This document shows positions 46,674 through 56,368 of a stretch of DNA of 64,000 bases, in pieces (position 1 is the stretch's first letter; each line of letters begins with the position of its first letter). The position numbers and the translations under genes are program-made. A model generated the notes under the pieces. That model was not told where the DNA came from. It did no database searches and worked only from the letters and a program-made list of their open reading frames with translations. Source of the DNA: Trueperaceae bacterium (GTDB lineage Bacteria; Deinococcota; Deinococci; Deinococcales; Trueperaceae); contig PAMQ01000004.1 of assembly GCA_002707365.1 (NCBI GenBank), positions 119,921 through 183,920 of the forward strand. The letters run 5' to 3'.

Positions 46674-48572
46674 ATGGCAAAGGCAATTGGAATAGATCTC
46701 GGTACTACAAACAGCGTCATTGCTGTGATGGAAGCTGGTGAACCAGCGGTCTTAGTGAATAGTGAAGGTAATCGCACCACCCCGTCAGTTGTTGCCTTTA
46801 AGGATGACCAGCGACTGGTTGGTCAGGTAGCTAAACGGCAGGGAGTGCTTAATCCTCAGGGCACCCTATTTGAGGTTAAGAGGTACATTGGTCGTACCTG
46901 GGGGGAAATTCAGGGTGAAGCGGAACGAGCTCCCTATGAGGTTGTCCAGGGCGACGATGATGGAGTACGTTTTGTAGTCGAGGGAGAGCAGTACACGCCT
47001 GAAGAAATTTCGGCGATGGTTCTACGAAAAATGGTGGACGATGCGAGCGCCTCATTAGGCGAGACGTTGACAAAAGCCGTGATAACTGTCCCAGCCTATT
47101 TCAATAATTCCCAACGCGAAGCAACCCAAAATGCCGGTAAGATTGCTGGTTTAGAGGTTCTTCGTATCGTGAATGAACCTACAGCCGCAGCTCTCGCTTA
47201 CGGTTTGGACAAGAAGGGTAACGAAACTGTTCTAGTGTTCGATCTTGGGGGAGGGACTTTTGATGTTTCTATCCTCGAGGTAGGTGAAGGGGTTTTTGAA
47301 GTACGTTCCACCTCCGGAGATACACACCTTGGGGGTTCGGACTTCGATCATGCCATTGTTGACTGGCTCGCTGACGATTTTCAGCAGGAGTACGATGTTG
47401 ATCTTCGTAAGGATAAGCAGGCTTTGCAGCGGCTTATTGAGGCTGCAGAGAAAGCCAAAATTGAGCTTTCTGGTCTTCCAGAAACCACCTTAAGCTTGCC
47501 TTTTATTGCTATGGATCCTGGCTCTAACGCGCCACTGTATCTTGAGAAGAAATTGACGCGTAGCACTTTTGAGGAGCTCATATCTCCTCTACTTAAGCGT
47601 GTTCGCGAACCGGTGCAAGCTGCTCTTCGCGACGCTAAACTTTCCCAGGATGGGATTGATGAAGTGATCCTGGTGGGTGGTTCGACCCGCGTTCCGGCAG
47701 TTAAGCAACTTGTTACCGACATGCTTGGAAAGGAACCTAATCAGACGGTAAATCCTGATGAGGTCGTAGCTCTAGGCGCAGCTATCCAAGCGGGTGTACT
47801 GACCGGTGATGTAGATGACATTGTACTTCTCGATGTCACTCCTTTAAGCCTTGGAGTTGAGACAAAGGGGGCCGTGTTCACTCGTCTTATAGATAGGAAC
47901 ACTACCATCCCAGTTAAGAAGGGTCAGACGTTTACCACAGCTGAACATAATCAAACTGGTGTTGAAGTACACGTACTCCAGGGTGAGCGTGAAATGGCTG
48001 CTCACAACAAGTCATTGGGCCGATTTAAGCTTGAGGGCATTCCTCCCATGCCAGCAAGTACACCACAGATTGAGATTACGTATGATATTGATGCTAACGG
48101 CATATTGAGCGTTACCGCTCAGGAGAAGTCAACCAACAAAGAGGCTTCAATAACTATTCAGAACACGACTACTCTTTCCGAGGATGAAGTCGATCGGATG
48201 GTCCAGGAAGCTGAAGTCAATGCTGATGCTGATAAGGAAGCACGAGAGCTCGCGGAGGCTCGTAATCAACTAGATGCTCTCCGACTTGAAGCGAAACGGG
48301 TGCTGGATGAGGCAGAAGGTGCACCTGATGAACTTACAGTTCCAGTACGTGAAATCATCGAGACGGCAGAAAAGGCAATTAACGATTCTGATGTTACTAA
48401 GGATCGTTACGAAAAACTCACTGGTGAGTTAGGTCAGGCGCTTCAAGCCCTTCAACAGGCGACAACGGCAACCACTTCCGCAGAAGGGGAGGAGAACGCC
48501 GAAGATGACGTCAATAGCTCGAAAGATGATGACGAAGAGGTCATCGATGCTGATTTCAAACCGGCTGGGTAG
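46674..48572 (+). CDS. dnaK: Molecular chaperone DnaK (Hsp70)
   Basis: 632-residue ATP-dependent chaperone. Nucleotide-binding domain (about 1-375): [47 protein letters not shown] and [14 protein letters not shown]. The linker [17 protein letters not shown] leads into the substrate-binding domain and a helical lid, with an acidic C-terminus ending [12 protein letters not shown], the usual EEVxDADFxxxG. It opens the dnaK-grpE-dnaJ cluster under a consensus promoter, with AAGGAG before the ATG. Confidence 0.98.
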   Translation: MAKAIGIDLGTTNSVIAVMEAGEPAVLVNSEGNRTTPSVVAFKDDQRLVGQVAKRQGVLNPQGTLFEVKRYIGRTWGEIQGEAERAPYEVVQGDDDGVRFVVEGEQYTPEEISAMVLRKMVDDASASLGETLTKAVITVPAYFNNSQREATQNAGKIAGLEVLRIVNEPTAAALAYGLDKKGNETVLVFDLGGGTFDVSILEVGEGVFEVRSTSGDTHLGGSDFDHAIVDWLADDFQQEYDVDLRKDKQALQRLIEAAEKAKIELSGLPETTLSLPFIAMDPGSNAPLYLEKKLTRSTFEELISPLLKRVREPVQAALRDAKLSQDGIDEVILVGGSTRVPAVKQLVTDMLGKEPNQTVNPDEVVALGAAIQAGVLTGDVDDIVLLDVTPLSLGVETKGAVFTRLIDRNTTIPVKKGQTFTTAEHNQTGVEVHVLQGEREMAAHNKSLGRFKLEGIPPMPASTPQIEITYDIDANGILSVTAQEKSTNKEASITIQNTTTLSEDEVDRMVQEAEVNADADKEARELAEARNQLDALRLEAKRVLDEAEGAPDELTVPVREIIETAEKAINDSDVTKDRYEKLTGELGQALQALQQATTATTSAEGEENAEDDVNSSKDDDEEVIDADFKPAG

Positions 48573-48628
48573 GGGAGGTCGTAATATCCCGTACACAGTT
48601 ACTTCCTATTCCCTAGCGACGGAGTCAC

Positions 48629-49222
48629 ATGAGTAAAAGAGATAAAGAAAATACGAATAATGTGTCCCAGGAATCTGTAAATCCCCCTAGTGAAACTGAG
48701 GCTGAAGTTACTGTCAACAAAGGGGAATTAAGTGAGATCGATATTCTTCGTGAAGAGCTTGCTACTCTCCAGGCCTCCCTTGCTACCATCGAGTCGGAAC
48801 TTTCGGATGCCAACGACCGGCATTTAAGGGCACGGGCGGACCTCGATAACTACCGCCGGCGTGCAGCGCAAGACGCAGATCGTGCGCGGCAAGCAGGGCT
48901 AGACAGTGCTGTACTTCCAATACTGTCCGTATTCGATGATCTCGGTCGGGCTTTAGCGGTTGCGGATGAAGAAGATCCAGCAAAGATCATTCCTGGTGTT
49001 CAGTCTGTGATGGCAGGCTTGGAACGTAATCTTGATTCCTTGGGGCTTAAACGGATAGGTGAGATTGGCGAAAAGTTTGACCCTGACCTGCATGAGGCGC
49101 TCACGGCAGTCCCGACTGACGATTCCGAGAAAAAGGGGACGATTGCCGAGGTATTCCAGTCTGGTTTTGTCCGCGATGAACGTCTAGTACGGCCTGCTCG
49201 TGTGCTAGTTTTTCAAGAGTAA
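48629..49222 (+). CDS. grpE: Nucleotide exchange factor GrpE
   Basis: Releases ADP from DnaK. 197 residues: an acidic, low-complexity N-terminus, a long coiled coil (about 35-95) that reads DILREELATLQASLATIES and continues to RADLDNYRRRAAQDADRARQAG, then a beta-domain with the signature FDPDLHEALTAVPTDD and GFVRDERLVRPARV. It lies 56 nt after dnaK and 26 nt before dnaJ. Confidence 0.95.
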   Translation: MSKRDKENTNNVSQESVNPPSETEAEVTVNKGELSEIDILREELATLQASLATIESELSDANDRHLRARADLDNYRRRAAQDADRARQAGLDSAVLPILSVFDDLGRALAVADEEDPAKIIPGVQSVMAGLERNLDSLGLKRIGEIGEKFDPDLHEALTAVPTDDSEKKGTIAEVFQSGFVRDERLVRPARVLVFQE

Positions 49223-49248
49223 TTACATAGCCAGAGGGGAGATGCCGG

Positions 49249-49581
49249 GTGTCTAGTTACAAGGACTACTATGATGTTCTCGGCGTGTCGAGAAATGCGG
49301 ATCAGGATGGAATTAAATCTGCATTTCGAAAACTTGCTGCCAAGCACCATCCGGACCGAAACCTAAACGATTCCGGCGCTGAAGAGCGCTTTAAAGAAAT
49401 TAATGAGGCATACACGGTTCTTTCTGACCCCGAGAAACGTCAGTTTTATAACCAGTTCGGCACCACCGATGGACACCCTAAATTTGCATCTCAAGGTGGC
49501 CCAACTTACACCAATGTTAGTCCTGAAGATTTCGCAGGTTTCTCCGACTTTTTCCAAGGGCTTTTTGGGGGAACGATGTGA
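49249..49581 (+). CDS. dnaJ: DnaJ N-terminal part (J-domain), ended by an in-frame TGA
   Basis: 110 codons: J-domain (about 5-68) with [26 protein letters not shown] (HPD at 34-36) and a Gly/Phe linker ending [10 protein letters not shown]. The following codon is TGA (49579-49581). Beyond it the same frame continues without a gap through the C-terminal domain to 50130, so the whole is an interrupted DnaJ of about 293 codons. GTG start with a GAGGGGA site. Taken alone, this part could stimulate DnaK ATPase but not hold clients. A single base change (CGA or TGG to TGA) or a consensus error would explain it. Confidence 0.85.
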   Translation: MSSYKDYYDVLGVSRNADQDGIKSAFRKLAAKHHPDRNLNDSGAEERFKEINEAYTVLSDPEKRQFYNQFGTTDGHPKFASQGGPTYTNVSPEDFAGFSDFFQGLFGGTM

Positions 49582-50130
49582 GGAGGACAAGACCCGTTTG
49601 GTCAGTTCCATGGTGGTGTAACTAGTCGTCAAAACGTGCAGGCAAGCCTAACCATTGATCTTATTACCGCGTATCTAGGACAACAGACGACTGTCACAGT
49701 GGACGGGAGACGTCTTGAAGTGCAGATTCCCCAAGGTGCTAGGGCAGGTACCAAACTTAGGCTGCGGGGACATGCGCCCGGTGGTGGGGATCTACTGCTC
49801 AAGCTATCCCTAAAGCGACACCCAACATTTGCTCTTGATGGTGACAACGTTCGGGTTAAAATATCTGTACCAGATTATATGGCTGTTCTCGGCGGGAACG
49901 TTCGTGTGCCCACTCTTGATGGTGATGTTGAAATGTCTCTTCCTAAAGGTACCCAAACAGGTCGCGTACTCCGTCTACGTGGGAAAGGTTGGCCAAAGAG
50001 AACTGGCGGTAGGGGAGATGAACTTGCAGAGGTAAGTGTGGTTGTTCCTGAATTACCGACTGATGAACAACTTGAGTTATACCAACGGCTGGCGGCGGTT
50101 AAAAAGCAAATGGGTCGCGCGGCTAAGTGA
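49582..50130 (+). pseudogene. dnaJ: DnaJ C-terminal part, downstream of the in-frame stop
   Basis: The frame from 49582 codes for the rest of the Gly/Phe region (GGQDPFGQFHGG) and the two-barrel client-binding domain: VQASLTIDLITAYLGQQTT, IPQGARAGTKLRLRG, LKRHPTFALDGDNVRVK, the repeat LPKGTQTGRVLRLRGKGWP, and a C-terminus to residue 293 of the restored protein. There is no cysteine-rich zinc finger, as in Thermus and Deinococcus DnaJ. The first start codon in frame after the stop is GTG at 49636; a GAGGAGG sits right at the TGA (49580-49586) but is too far from that GTG (49 nt). It could be expressed separately only by an unusual reinitiation. Confidence 0.75.
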
Positions 50131-50141
50131 GTCACTAAGCA

Positions 50142-50165
50142 CACCCACCATCAGGTGGTAGGGTG
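50142..50165 (+). terminator. Hairpin after dnaJ
   Basis: CACCC-ACCA / TGGT-(A)-GGGTG forms a nine-pair stem with a one-base bulge and a TCAGG loop. No T run follows, so it is not a textbook intrinsic terminator. It covers the GTG at 50163, which is why the ATG at 50172 is preferred for the next gene. Confidence 0.35.
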
Positions 50166-50171
50166 CTTGTC

Positions 50172-51191
50172 ATGAACTGCAAACCAAAACGTTGTTTAAC
50201 CAGAATCCTATTACCGCTTGCTGTTTTTACTTTAATAGTACCGGCGGTTGCCCAGGATGATCCTGTCGTGATCCGTTTAGGAGAAAAAGTCGAGACGCTC
50301 TCTGAGTTCGACGAGCGTTTCGAGATTGCCCTAAAAGCTGTAGCTGCCTCGCAAAGAATGGAACTTACGGATACAATTCGAGCGCAGTTTGCTGAGTTTA
50401 GACCGGGTTTCCTTGAACAGAGGGTTACCTCTCTCGTTCTTATGAAAGCGGCAGAAGACCAAGGCATCCCCTTTCCCGAGGAATTCGTACAGGCTCGTGT
50501 TGACCAGATAAAAGCCAGTGTTGAGTCGGACCAGGAATTCGAAGACTTGCTGAACCTCTCTGGCTTTTCCAATGAGAGCCAATTACGACAAGTATTGGGT
50601 GAAACCGAGCAGATCCAGCAAGTTATGCGAGTCCTGAACAACGACATAAAGGTAACCACTGGTGAACTTGCTCTTCATTATTACGCTTATAAGGATCGGT
50701 ATGCTTCGGAAGAAACTGTATGTGCCCGTCACATTCTCCAGGAGACTTTAGAAGAAGCTCAAGATACCCTCGCAGATCTCAAGGAGGGGGCCGAGTTTCA
50801 GCAGCTAGCTATTGATCGTAGTACTGGTCCCTCCGGACCTAATGGTGGGGATTTGAGTTGCTTCACCCGTGGTCAAATGGTTGCCCCCTTCGAAGAGGCA
50901 GCTTTCGGCGCAGAGGTTGACATACCCATTGGGCCCGTAGAAACCCAATTCGGTTTTCACACAATTCTCGTTTATGAACGTCAAGGCGGTAAGACTACAC
51001 CATTCAGTGATGTTCGTGACCAAATTGAGGATGAAATTATACAAATTCGGATCTCCGAGGTCATAGAAACCCTAATAGTAGACTCGGGAGTACAGTCGTT
51101 CCCTGAGCTGTTAGAACTGACTCCGACCCAAGAGAGTGAGAGAGAAACAGGTTCTGACGGGGACGGTGATGGAAACAATCAGGGGGACTGA
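50172..51191 (+). CDS. Secreted parvulin-type peptidyl-prolyl isomerase (SurA/PrsA-like)
   Basis: 339-residue extracytoplasmic foldase. A signal peptide (hydrophobic 9-28, ending AVAQ) is followed by a helical SurA-like N-domain. The parvulin domain (about 190-290) has VCARHILQETLEEAQ, a conserved FQQLAIDRSTGPSG, GGDLSCFTRGQMVAPFEEAAF and GPVETQFGFHTILV. The last 20 residues are acidic and Gly/Asn rich. ATG 50172 gives a normal signal peptide. It follows dnaJ after 41 nt, and may share the transcript. Confidence 0.9.
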   Translation: MNCKPKRCLTRILLPLAVFTLIVPAVAQDDPVVIRLGEKVETLSEFDERFEIALKAVAASQRMELTDTIRAQFAEFRPGFLEQRVTSLVLMKAAEDQGIPFPEEFVQARVDQIKASVESDQEFEDLLNLSGFSNESQLRQVLGETEQIQQVMRVLNNDIKVTTGELALHYYAYKDRYASEETVCARHILQETLEEAQDTLADLKEGAEFQQLAIDRSTGPSGPNGGDLSCFTRGQMVAPFEEAAFGAEVDIPIGPVETQFGFHTILVYERQGGKTTPFSDVRDQIEDEIIQIRISEVIETLIVDSGVQSFPELLELTPTQESERETGSDGDGDGNNQGD

Positions 51192-51355
51192 ATTATTGCT
51201 GGTATAGTTCTAAAACTTTCGGGCTGATTTTCCTCGTTAAGATGCAGAAGAATCCAGTGTAGAAATTACGCCTGTGTCAAGGTACATCTATTGGCAGTAG
51301 TTAGTTGTGCAATGTTTAGTGTTTTTGAGTTGCTTTTCAAACCTTCCTTCGGTGC

Positions 51356-51361
51356 TACCCT
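51356..51361 (+). promoter_or_regulatory. Leaderless-type -10 box for the YyaL-like gene
   Basis: TACCCT ends exactly 6 nt before the ATG at 51368 and there is no Shine-Dalgarno. Confidence 0.5.
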
Positions 51362-51367
51362 GCGGTA

Positions 51368-53419
51368 ATGGGTCACCAAAAAAATCGATTGGCGGGCGAG
51401 ACGAGTCCGTACCTGTTGCAGCATCAGGAAAACCCTGTCGATTGGTATCCCTGGGGCGAAGAGGCATTTCGAGAAGCTAGAGAACAAGATCTCCCAATAC
51501 TATTGTCGGTCGGCTACTCGTCTTGCCACTGGTGCCATGTCATGGCACACGAGTCATTCGAAGACGAAGCGACCGCTCGCGTGATGAACCAATACTTCAT
51601 CAATGTAAAGGTAGATCGTGAAGAGCGACCAGATGTTGACGCAATATATATGAGCGCTGTTCAGGCGATGACGGGGCACGGTGGTTGGCCTATGACGGTA
51701 ATTTTGACGCCGACTGGGGAACCGTTCTTTGCCGGTACTTATTTCCCAGTGGAAGACCGCTACGGACAGCCTGCTTTCGGTCGCGTACTTCGTGCCTTGA
51801 TTGATTTGTGGGAGGGCCGGCGGGATGAAGTTGAAAATTCAGCAAGCGATATCACCAAACACCTCCAACGTTCCTTTGAATTGCCTGTCGGAGAGGGCGG
51901 AGTAGAACCCTTCTCGTTATGTTCTGTAATTGAATCTCTACAAGAACAGTTTGATTCAAATCACGGCGGATTTGGTGGTGCTCCCAAGTTCCCGCCTCAC
52001 GTATTGTTACGTTTTTTGTTAAGCCAGAAGAGCCCTAAGGTCCGAGATATGGCGTACTTTACCCTCACAAAAATGGCTCGTGGGGGAATTTTTGATCAGT
52101 TGGGTGGGGGTTTCAGCCGGTACAGTGTAGATAACCGCTGGCTAGTTCCTCACTTTGAAAAAATGCTTTACGACAATGCCCAATTAGTTAATAGTTATGC
52201 CCAAGCCTACGGTCAGACAGGTGACCCCCTTTATCTCAGGACGGTCGAAGAGACCCTCACATGGGTCAGTCGCGAAATGACTTCGGTGGAAGGTGGTTTT
52301 TACAGTGCCTTGGATGCTGACAGCGAGGGAGAAGAAGGTAAGTTTTATGCTTGGGATTTCACTGAGTTAGAAAAGATCCTAGGGGATGACACGGAACTAG
52401 TGGCTTCGTACTTTGGTGCGACTGAATCAGGAAATTTTGATGGTCGAAATGTGCTTGAAATTCCGAACGAAGACACTGTTCTTTCTGAGCGCTTCGGAGT
52501 GACCATCGAGGACATTGCAATTCGGATAGATCGGGCTCGGTCAACTCTCTTTAAGGCCAGAGAAGCCAGAATTAGACCCAGTCTAGATGACAAGATTCTG
52601 ACGTCTTGGAACGGTCTTATGCTTGGTGCTTATGCCGATGCCGGGCGTTTACTTGGACGCGATGATTACATCTATGCTGCGCAGCGGAACGCGTGGTTTA
52701 TCAAAGATAAGCTTTACAGTAAAGGTCGGCTTTTGCACAGTTACAAGGATGGCGAAGCGAGAATCGACGGGCTTCTAGAGGATTATGCATTTTTCGGGCT
52801 TGGCCTTTTGTCTCTATATCGAACTACCTTTGAAGCCACCTGGTTAGAGCTGGCTATTGACTTGGCAAAATCGGTGGTAGAGCATTTCCGTGACCCGCGA
52901 GGTGGATTTTTCAATACACCTGATGATGGTGAATCGCTCATAGTGCGTCCAAAGGGGATTTTTGATAGTGCGACCCCGGCCGAGGGTTTCGCTGCTGCTG
53001 AACTAATTTTTCGTGTTGGGCGATTCCTAGGGAATCACCATTACGAGGAGATAGCGATTGAGTCAGTTCGTCCTTTAAAGGATGCGATGGCTTCCCAACC
53101 TAGAGGTTTTGCTACAGCGTTGTTGGTCACAGAGGCTTTACTGAGTCCCCCTAGAGAAGTGGTTATTGTTGGGAGTCCAGAGGCAAACGATACTAAGGCT
53201 CTTGTGCAGGTCTTAAATGACCGCGATCTCTCCCAAGTAGTTCAGATCTTATCTTCGGGTGCCTCTGATCCACTATTGAAGGTACTTCCCTTATTGGAGG
53301 AAAAACATTCTTTAGGTGGTCGAGCTACGGCCTACGTTTGTGAGGGCGGGGCATGCAGAATCCCAGTTACCAGCCCTGATGATTTCGCTGAGCAGCTCGA
53401 TACAGTTTTCGACCTATGA
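51368..53419 (+). CDS. Thioredoxin-domain protein of the YyaL/SSP411 (DUF255) family
   Basis: 683 residues. N-terminal thioredoxin-like domain (1-170): [21 protein letters not shown] then [17 protein letters not shown], giving a CxxC pair at Cys53/Cys56, and [12 protein letters not shown] with [12 protein letters not shown] large C-terminal (alpha/alpha)6-type domain resembling N-acylglucosamine epimerases follows ([53 protein letters not shown]). The family is widespread but its activity is unproven. A leaderless -10 box supports the start. Confidence 0.92.
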   Translation: MGHQKNRLAGETSPYLLQHQENPVDWYPWGEEAFREAREQDLPILLSVGYSSCHWCHVMAHESFEDEATARVMNQYFINVKVDREERPDVDAIYMSAVQAMTGHGGWPMTVILTPTGEPFFAGTYFPVEDRYGQPAFGRVLRALIDLWEGRRDEVENSASDITKHLQRSFELPVGEGGVEPFSLCSVIESLQEQFDSNHGGFGGAPKFPPHVLLRFLLSQKSPKVRDMAYFTLTKMARGGIFDQLGGGFSRYSVDNRWLVPHFEKMLYDNAQLVNSYAQAYGQTGDPLYLRTVEETLTWVSREMTSVEGGFYSALDADSEGEEGKFYAWDFTELEKILGDDTELVASYFGATESGNFDGRNVLEIPNEDTVLSERFGVTIEDIAIRIDRARSTLFKAREARIRPSLDDKILTSWNGLMLGAYADAGRLLGRDDYIYAAQRNAWFIKDKLYSKGRLLHSYKDGEARIDGLLEDYAFFGLGLLSLYRTTFEATWLELAIDLAKSVVEHFRDPRGGFFNTPDDGESLIVRPKGIFDSATPAEGFAAAELIFRVGRFLGNHHYEEIAIESVRPLKDAMASQPRGFATALLVTEALLSPPREVVIVGSPEANDTKALVQVLNDRDLSQVVQILSSGASDPLLKVLPLLEEKHSLGGRATAYVCEGGACRIPVTSPDDFAEQLDTVFDL

Positions 53420-53636
53420 ATAGCACCGGTGCCGAAGGGTCTTTAGAAGTGTAATTTATGATTAAAAGGTTCGACGAAAAGAGAACGGTAGTAGTTTGGG
53501 TTTATTCCCAAATCAGAGTTATAGATACTGTTGTTAAGTGAAGAAGTTAAGTTAAATCCGGATTGCCACTGCAAGTACACACGAGGTAGCAACACAAAAA
53601 AGCGTCGCCGATAATAGCTCTTCCTAAGAAAAATGG

Positions 53637-55982
53637 TTAAGTGTCATTTAATATTTTTTCGAGCAGCTCTTTCGTCATTTGTGGGTTTGCTTTGCCTTGT
53701 GTTTCTCGCATTACTTGGCCCATAAAAAAACCTAATAAACCCCTTTTGCCATCACGATATTCTGCTACCTTTCCAGAGTTTGCAGAAAGAACTGCTTTGA
53801 GGGTTTTCTCGAGTTCGGTCTCATTGCTGACCTGAGTGAGGCCTCGAGCCTCCATAATCTTGTCGGGGTCACCTTCATCCATAAGCATTGCTTCAAGAAT
53901 TTCTTTAGCTGCTCGCGAAGAGATGGTCTTGTTATCAGTAAGGACAATAAGGCGAGTGAATTCGGTTGGACCGAAAGGTAGATCTGTCAAAGGCCTTGTT
54001 TTTGCTATCCGTGCTAATTCGTTTACCACCCAGTTAGCTAACGATATGGCGTCGTGGCCTTCTGTTACACAAGAGTCATAGAAATCAGCAAGATTATCGT
54101 TCATCGTGATCAATTGAGAATCAGCTTTTGAGAGACCGAGATTAACGTAATGTTCAAATCGTATAAGCTGTTTGCTCGAGAAAGATTTTGAGTAATCTAA
54201 CGCCTCGGTTTGCCCTGAGGATGTTTTTTGGCTTGACCTCTTGGTAACAGTAGCTGCCCTGCTTGTTTTTTGATTGCTGCGTTTGGCATTCCAATTATCT
54301 CTTAGGGTGATTATTCGATTGAATACAAGACCGTTCGATGGTGACTGATGTGGGTCATGCCAAAAGTAGCCAAGGCGTTCGAATTGGTATCGGGTTTCAA
54401 CCGAGTGGGATTTTACGTTCGGCTCGACAAACCCATTTTTAATTTCGAGCGACAGTGGGTTGAGGTCTTGAACCAGAGTCCTACCTTCTGCTCCTGGGAC
54501 TGGAACCTGAAAGAGTCGATCGTAAAGCCGAAACTCAGCTGGGATAGCTGTTGCTGCTGCTAACCAATGGATTGTACCGGCAATCTTGCGGTCAGTTGGG
54601 TTAGCCCCTAATGTGTCAGGGTCGTAGGTGCACCTAAGTTCGACAGTGTTACCGTCAGCATCTTTGATGATCTCATTGCAGCGGATCACGTAGGCATGCC
54701 GGAGGCGGACTTCACTGCCGACTGCGAGGCGCCGCCAATCATCTGGTGGGTTAGTGCTAAAGTCACTTTGTTCAATAAACAATTGTTTGTCAAATTGTAA
54801 GGTCCGGGAGCCCTCGTTTGGGATGTCGTGTGGCCAGTAAGGAGCATCTAGACTCTCGATCTTGTCATCCGGGTAGTTAGTGATAACTACTTTCAGCGGT
54901 TCTGAGACAGCCAGGACTCGAGGTGCCCGTCGGTTTAGGTCGTCACGGATGGCGTACTCGAGAAGACCCAGGTCAGTCACGCTATTTGTCTTCGTTACCC
55001 CAACTCGATTCACGAAATCCTTTACTGCTTCGGGAGTAACTCCGCGGCGCCTGAGGGCAGCTAGAGTTGGCAAGCGTGGGTCATCCCAGCCACTCACGTG
55101 ACCATCGGTAATGAGTGGCGCAAGCTTACGTTTGGATGTAACCGTGTACTCGAGGTTTAAACGTGCGAACTCGTACTGATGTGGTCGCGGAATTTCGAAC
55201 AGAGATTCAACAAGCCAGTCGTAAATCTCACGGTTGTTTTCGAACTCCAATGAACAGAGACTATGGGTAACTCCCTCAAGCGCGTCAGATAATGGGTGAG
55301 CAAAGTCGTACATGGGGTATATGTTCCACTTATTGCCAGTACGGAAATGTGATTCATCCACAATTCGGTAGAGGATCGGATCCCGCATGATCATGTTGGG
55401 TGCCGTCATATCGATTCTGGCTCTAAGAACTCTTGATCCTTCTTTGAAAGCACCGTCCTTCATTCGCTTGAACAACTCAAGATTTTCAGCGGTGGAACGA
55501 GTCCTATACGGACTTTCGCGACCTGGAGCGGTTACGGATCCGCGGTATTCCCGGATTAAGTCCTCTGACAAGTCATCCACATAGGCTTTTTCTTGCTCAA
55601 TGAGTTTTACAGCTAGGTTATAAAGTTGTTCAAAATAATCGGATGTGTGTAGGACATTCTCCCAACGGCAACCAAGCCAGTGCATGTCTTCCTGCATGGC
55701 TTTGACGAACTGGGAGTCCTCTGTCTCTGGGTTAGTGTCGTCGAAGCGGAGATTCGCGTAACCGTTATAGTCTTGAGCGATTCCAAAGTTCAACAAGAGA
55801 GCCATGCCATGCCCGATGTGGAGGAAACCATTCGGTTCTGGAGGAAATCTCGTCACGATTTTGCTTCGAAGACCCGCCCTAAGCTCCTCATCAATTACTT
55901 TAGTGATGAAGTTGGGTTGCACCGAACGGTCGGACTCTCTAATTCTTGGGCGATCGTTGGCCCCGGTGGGAGCTTCTTTCAT
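53637..55982 (-). CDS. glnS: Glutaminyl-tRNA synthetase with C-terminal YqeY/GatB-like domain
   Basis: Charges tRNA(Gln) directly. The first 560 residues or so are a class I GlnRS: RFPPEPNGFLHIGHG with the HIGH motif at 55-58, RFDDTNPE, the KMSKS counterpart VTSKRKLAPLI, and anticodon-binding barrels. A Lys/Ser-rich linker (about 565-600) leads to a C-terminal YqeY-like helical domain (about 600-781) that ends KILNDT and includes TISSRAAKEILEAML and MGQVMRETQGKANP. This fusion is known from Deinococcus radiodurans, where the added domain helps bind tRNA(Gln). Its ATG has a GAGG 6 nt upstream. gatA and gatB are also in the window. Confidence 0.95.
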   Translation of the reverse strand: MKEAPTGANDRPRIRESDRSVQPNFITKVIDEELRAGLRSKIVTRFPPEPNGFLHIGHGMALLLNFGIAQDYNGYANLRFDDTNPETEDSQFVKAMQEDMHWLGCRWENVLHTSDYFEQLYNLAVKLIEQEKAYVDDLSEDLIREYRGSVTAPGRESPYRTRSTAENLELFKRMKDGAFKEGSRVLRARIDMTAPNMIMRDPILYRIVDESHFRTGNKWNIYPMYDFAHPLSDALEGVTHSLCSLEFENNREIYDWLVESLFEIPRPHQYEFARLNLEYTVTSKRKLAPLITDGHVSGWDDPRLPTLAALRRRGVTPEAVKDFVNRVGVTKTNSVTDLGLLEYAIRDDLNRRAPRVLAVSEPLKVVITNYPDDKIESLDAPYWPHDIPNEGSRTLQFDKQLFIEQSDFSTNPPDDWRRLAVGSEVRLRHAYVIRCNEIIKDADGNTVELRCTYDPDTLGANPTDRKIAGTIHWLAAATAIPAEFRLYDRLFQVPVPGAEGRTLVQDLNPLSLEIKNGFVEPNVKSHSVETRYQFERLGYFWHDPHQSPSNGLVFNRIITLRDNWNAKRSNQKTSRAATVTKRSSQKTSSGQTEALDYSKSFSSKQLIRFEHYVNLGLSKADSQLITMNDNLADFYDSCVTEGHDAISLANWVVNELARIAKTRPLTDLPFGPTEFTRLIVLTDNKTISSRAAKEILEAMLMDEGDPDKIMEARGLTQVSNETELEKTLKAVLSANSGKVAEYRDGKRGLLGFFMGQVMRETQGKANPQMTKELLEKILNDT

Positions 55983-56025
55983 AGGGAACCTCGCAGGCTT
56001 GATGGATCTCTAGTCAATAGTGGAG

Positions 56026-56054
56026 AGGGTAGCACTCAATGTCATTACCGACAA
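56026..56054 (-). promoter_or_regulatory. Candidate glnS promoter
   Basis: On the minus strand TTGTCG (56049-56054) and TACCCT (56026-56031) are separated by exactly 17 nt; the predicted start lies about 40 nt before the glnS ATG. Confidence 0.45.
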
Positions 56055-56314
56055 GAGTAAAAACTATCTTTACATAGACTATCAAGCTCCCATAAGGACC
56101 CACACCAAGGAATACAGAATTAGTTTGTGTCGGCACAAAATAGAAAGAAATTCAGTACGAGCAAATTAGAGTAGTTTGTTTTTTCTTTATTAGTTATGTT
56201 CTTCAACATCGAGAGTGGGCAATAAATACAAAATAGAGTTCGAGCAGAGAGTACAGTACGAATCTTCAAAACCGGACTACCGTGGACTATGTTTTCCTTT
56301 TTACTGAACCTATA

Positions 56315-56356
56315 CAAGAAAAAACCCCTGAGGTTTAAGTCAGGGGTTTTTTCTTG
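56315..56356. terminator. Bidirectional intrinsic terminator
   Basis: A perfect 17-bp stem with CCCCTGA/TCAGGGG at its tip, an 8-nt loop and A6/T6 runs at its base. It should end the leftward transcript of the gene at 56369-56995. Confidence 0.9.
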
Positions 56357-56368
56357 TAATGACTTTGT

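Larger units (their letters stand above)
55983..56368. other. Intergenic region between the 56369 gene and glnS
   Basis: 386 nt without a gene. It holds a probable glnS promoter at 56026-56054 (minus strand) and a strong bidirectional terminator at 56315-56356. The small frames here show no coding character. Confidence 0.6.

Noticed and set aside
49579-49581. TGA as a recoded sense codon in dnaJ
   Set aside because: TGA ends several intact genes in the window (hisZ, gatA, rnpA, yidD), and no selenocysteine element or frameshift structure is evident.
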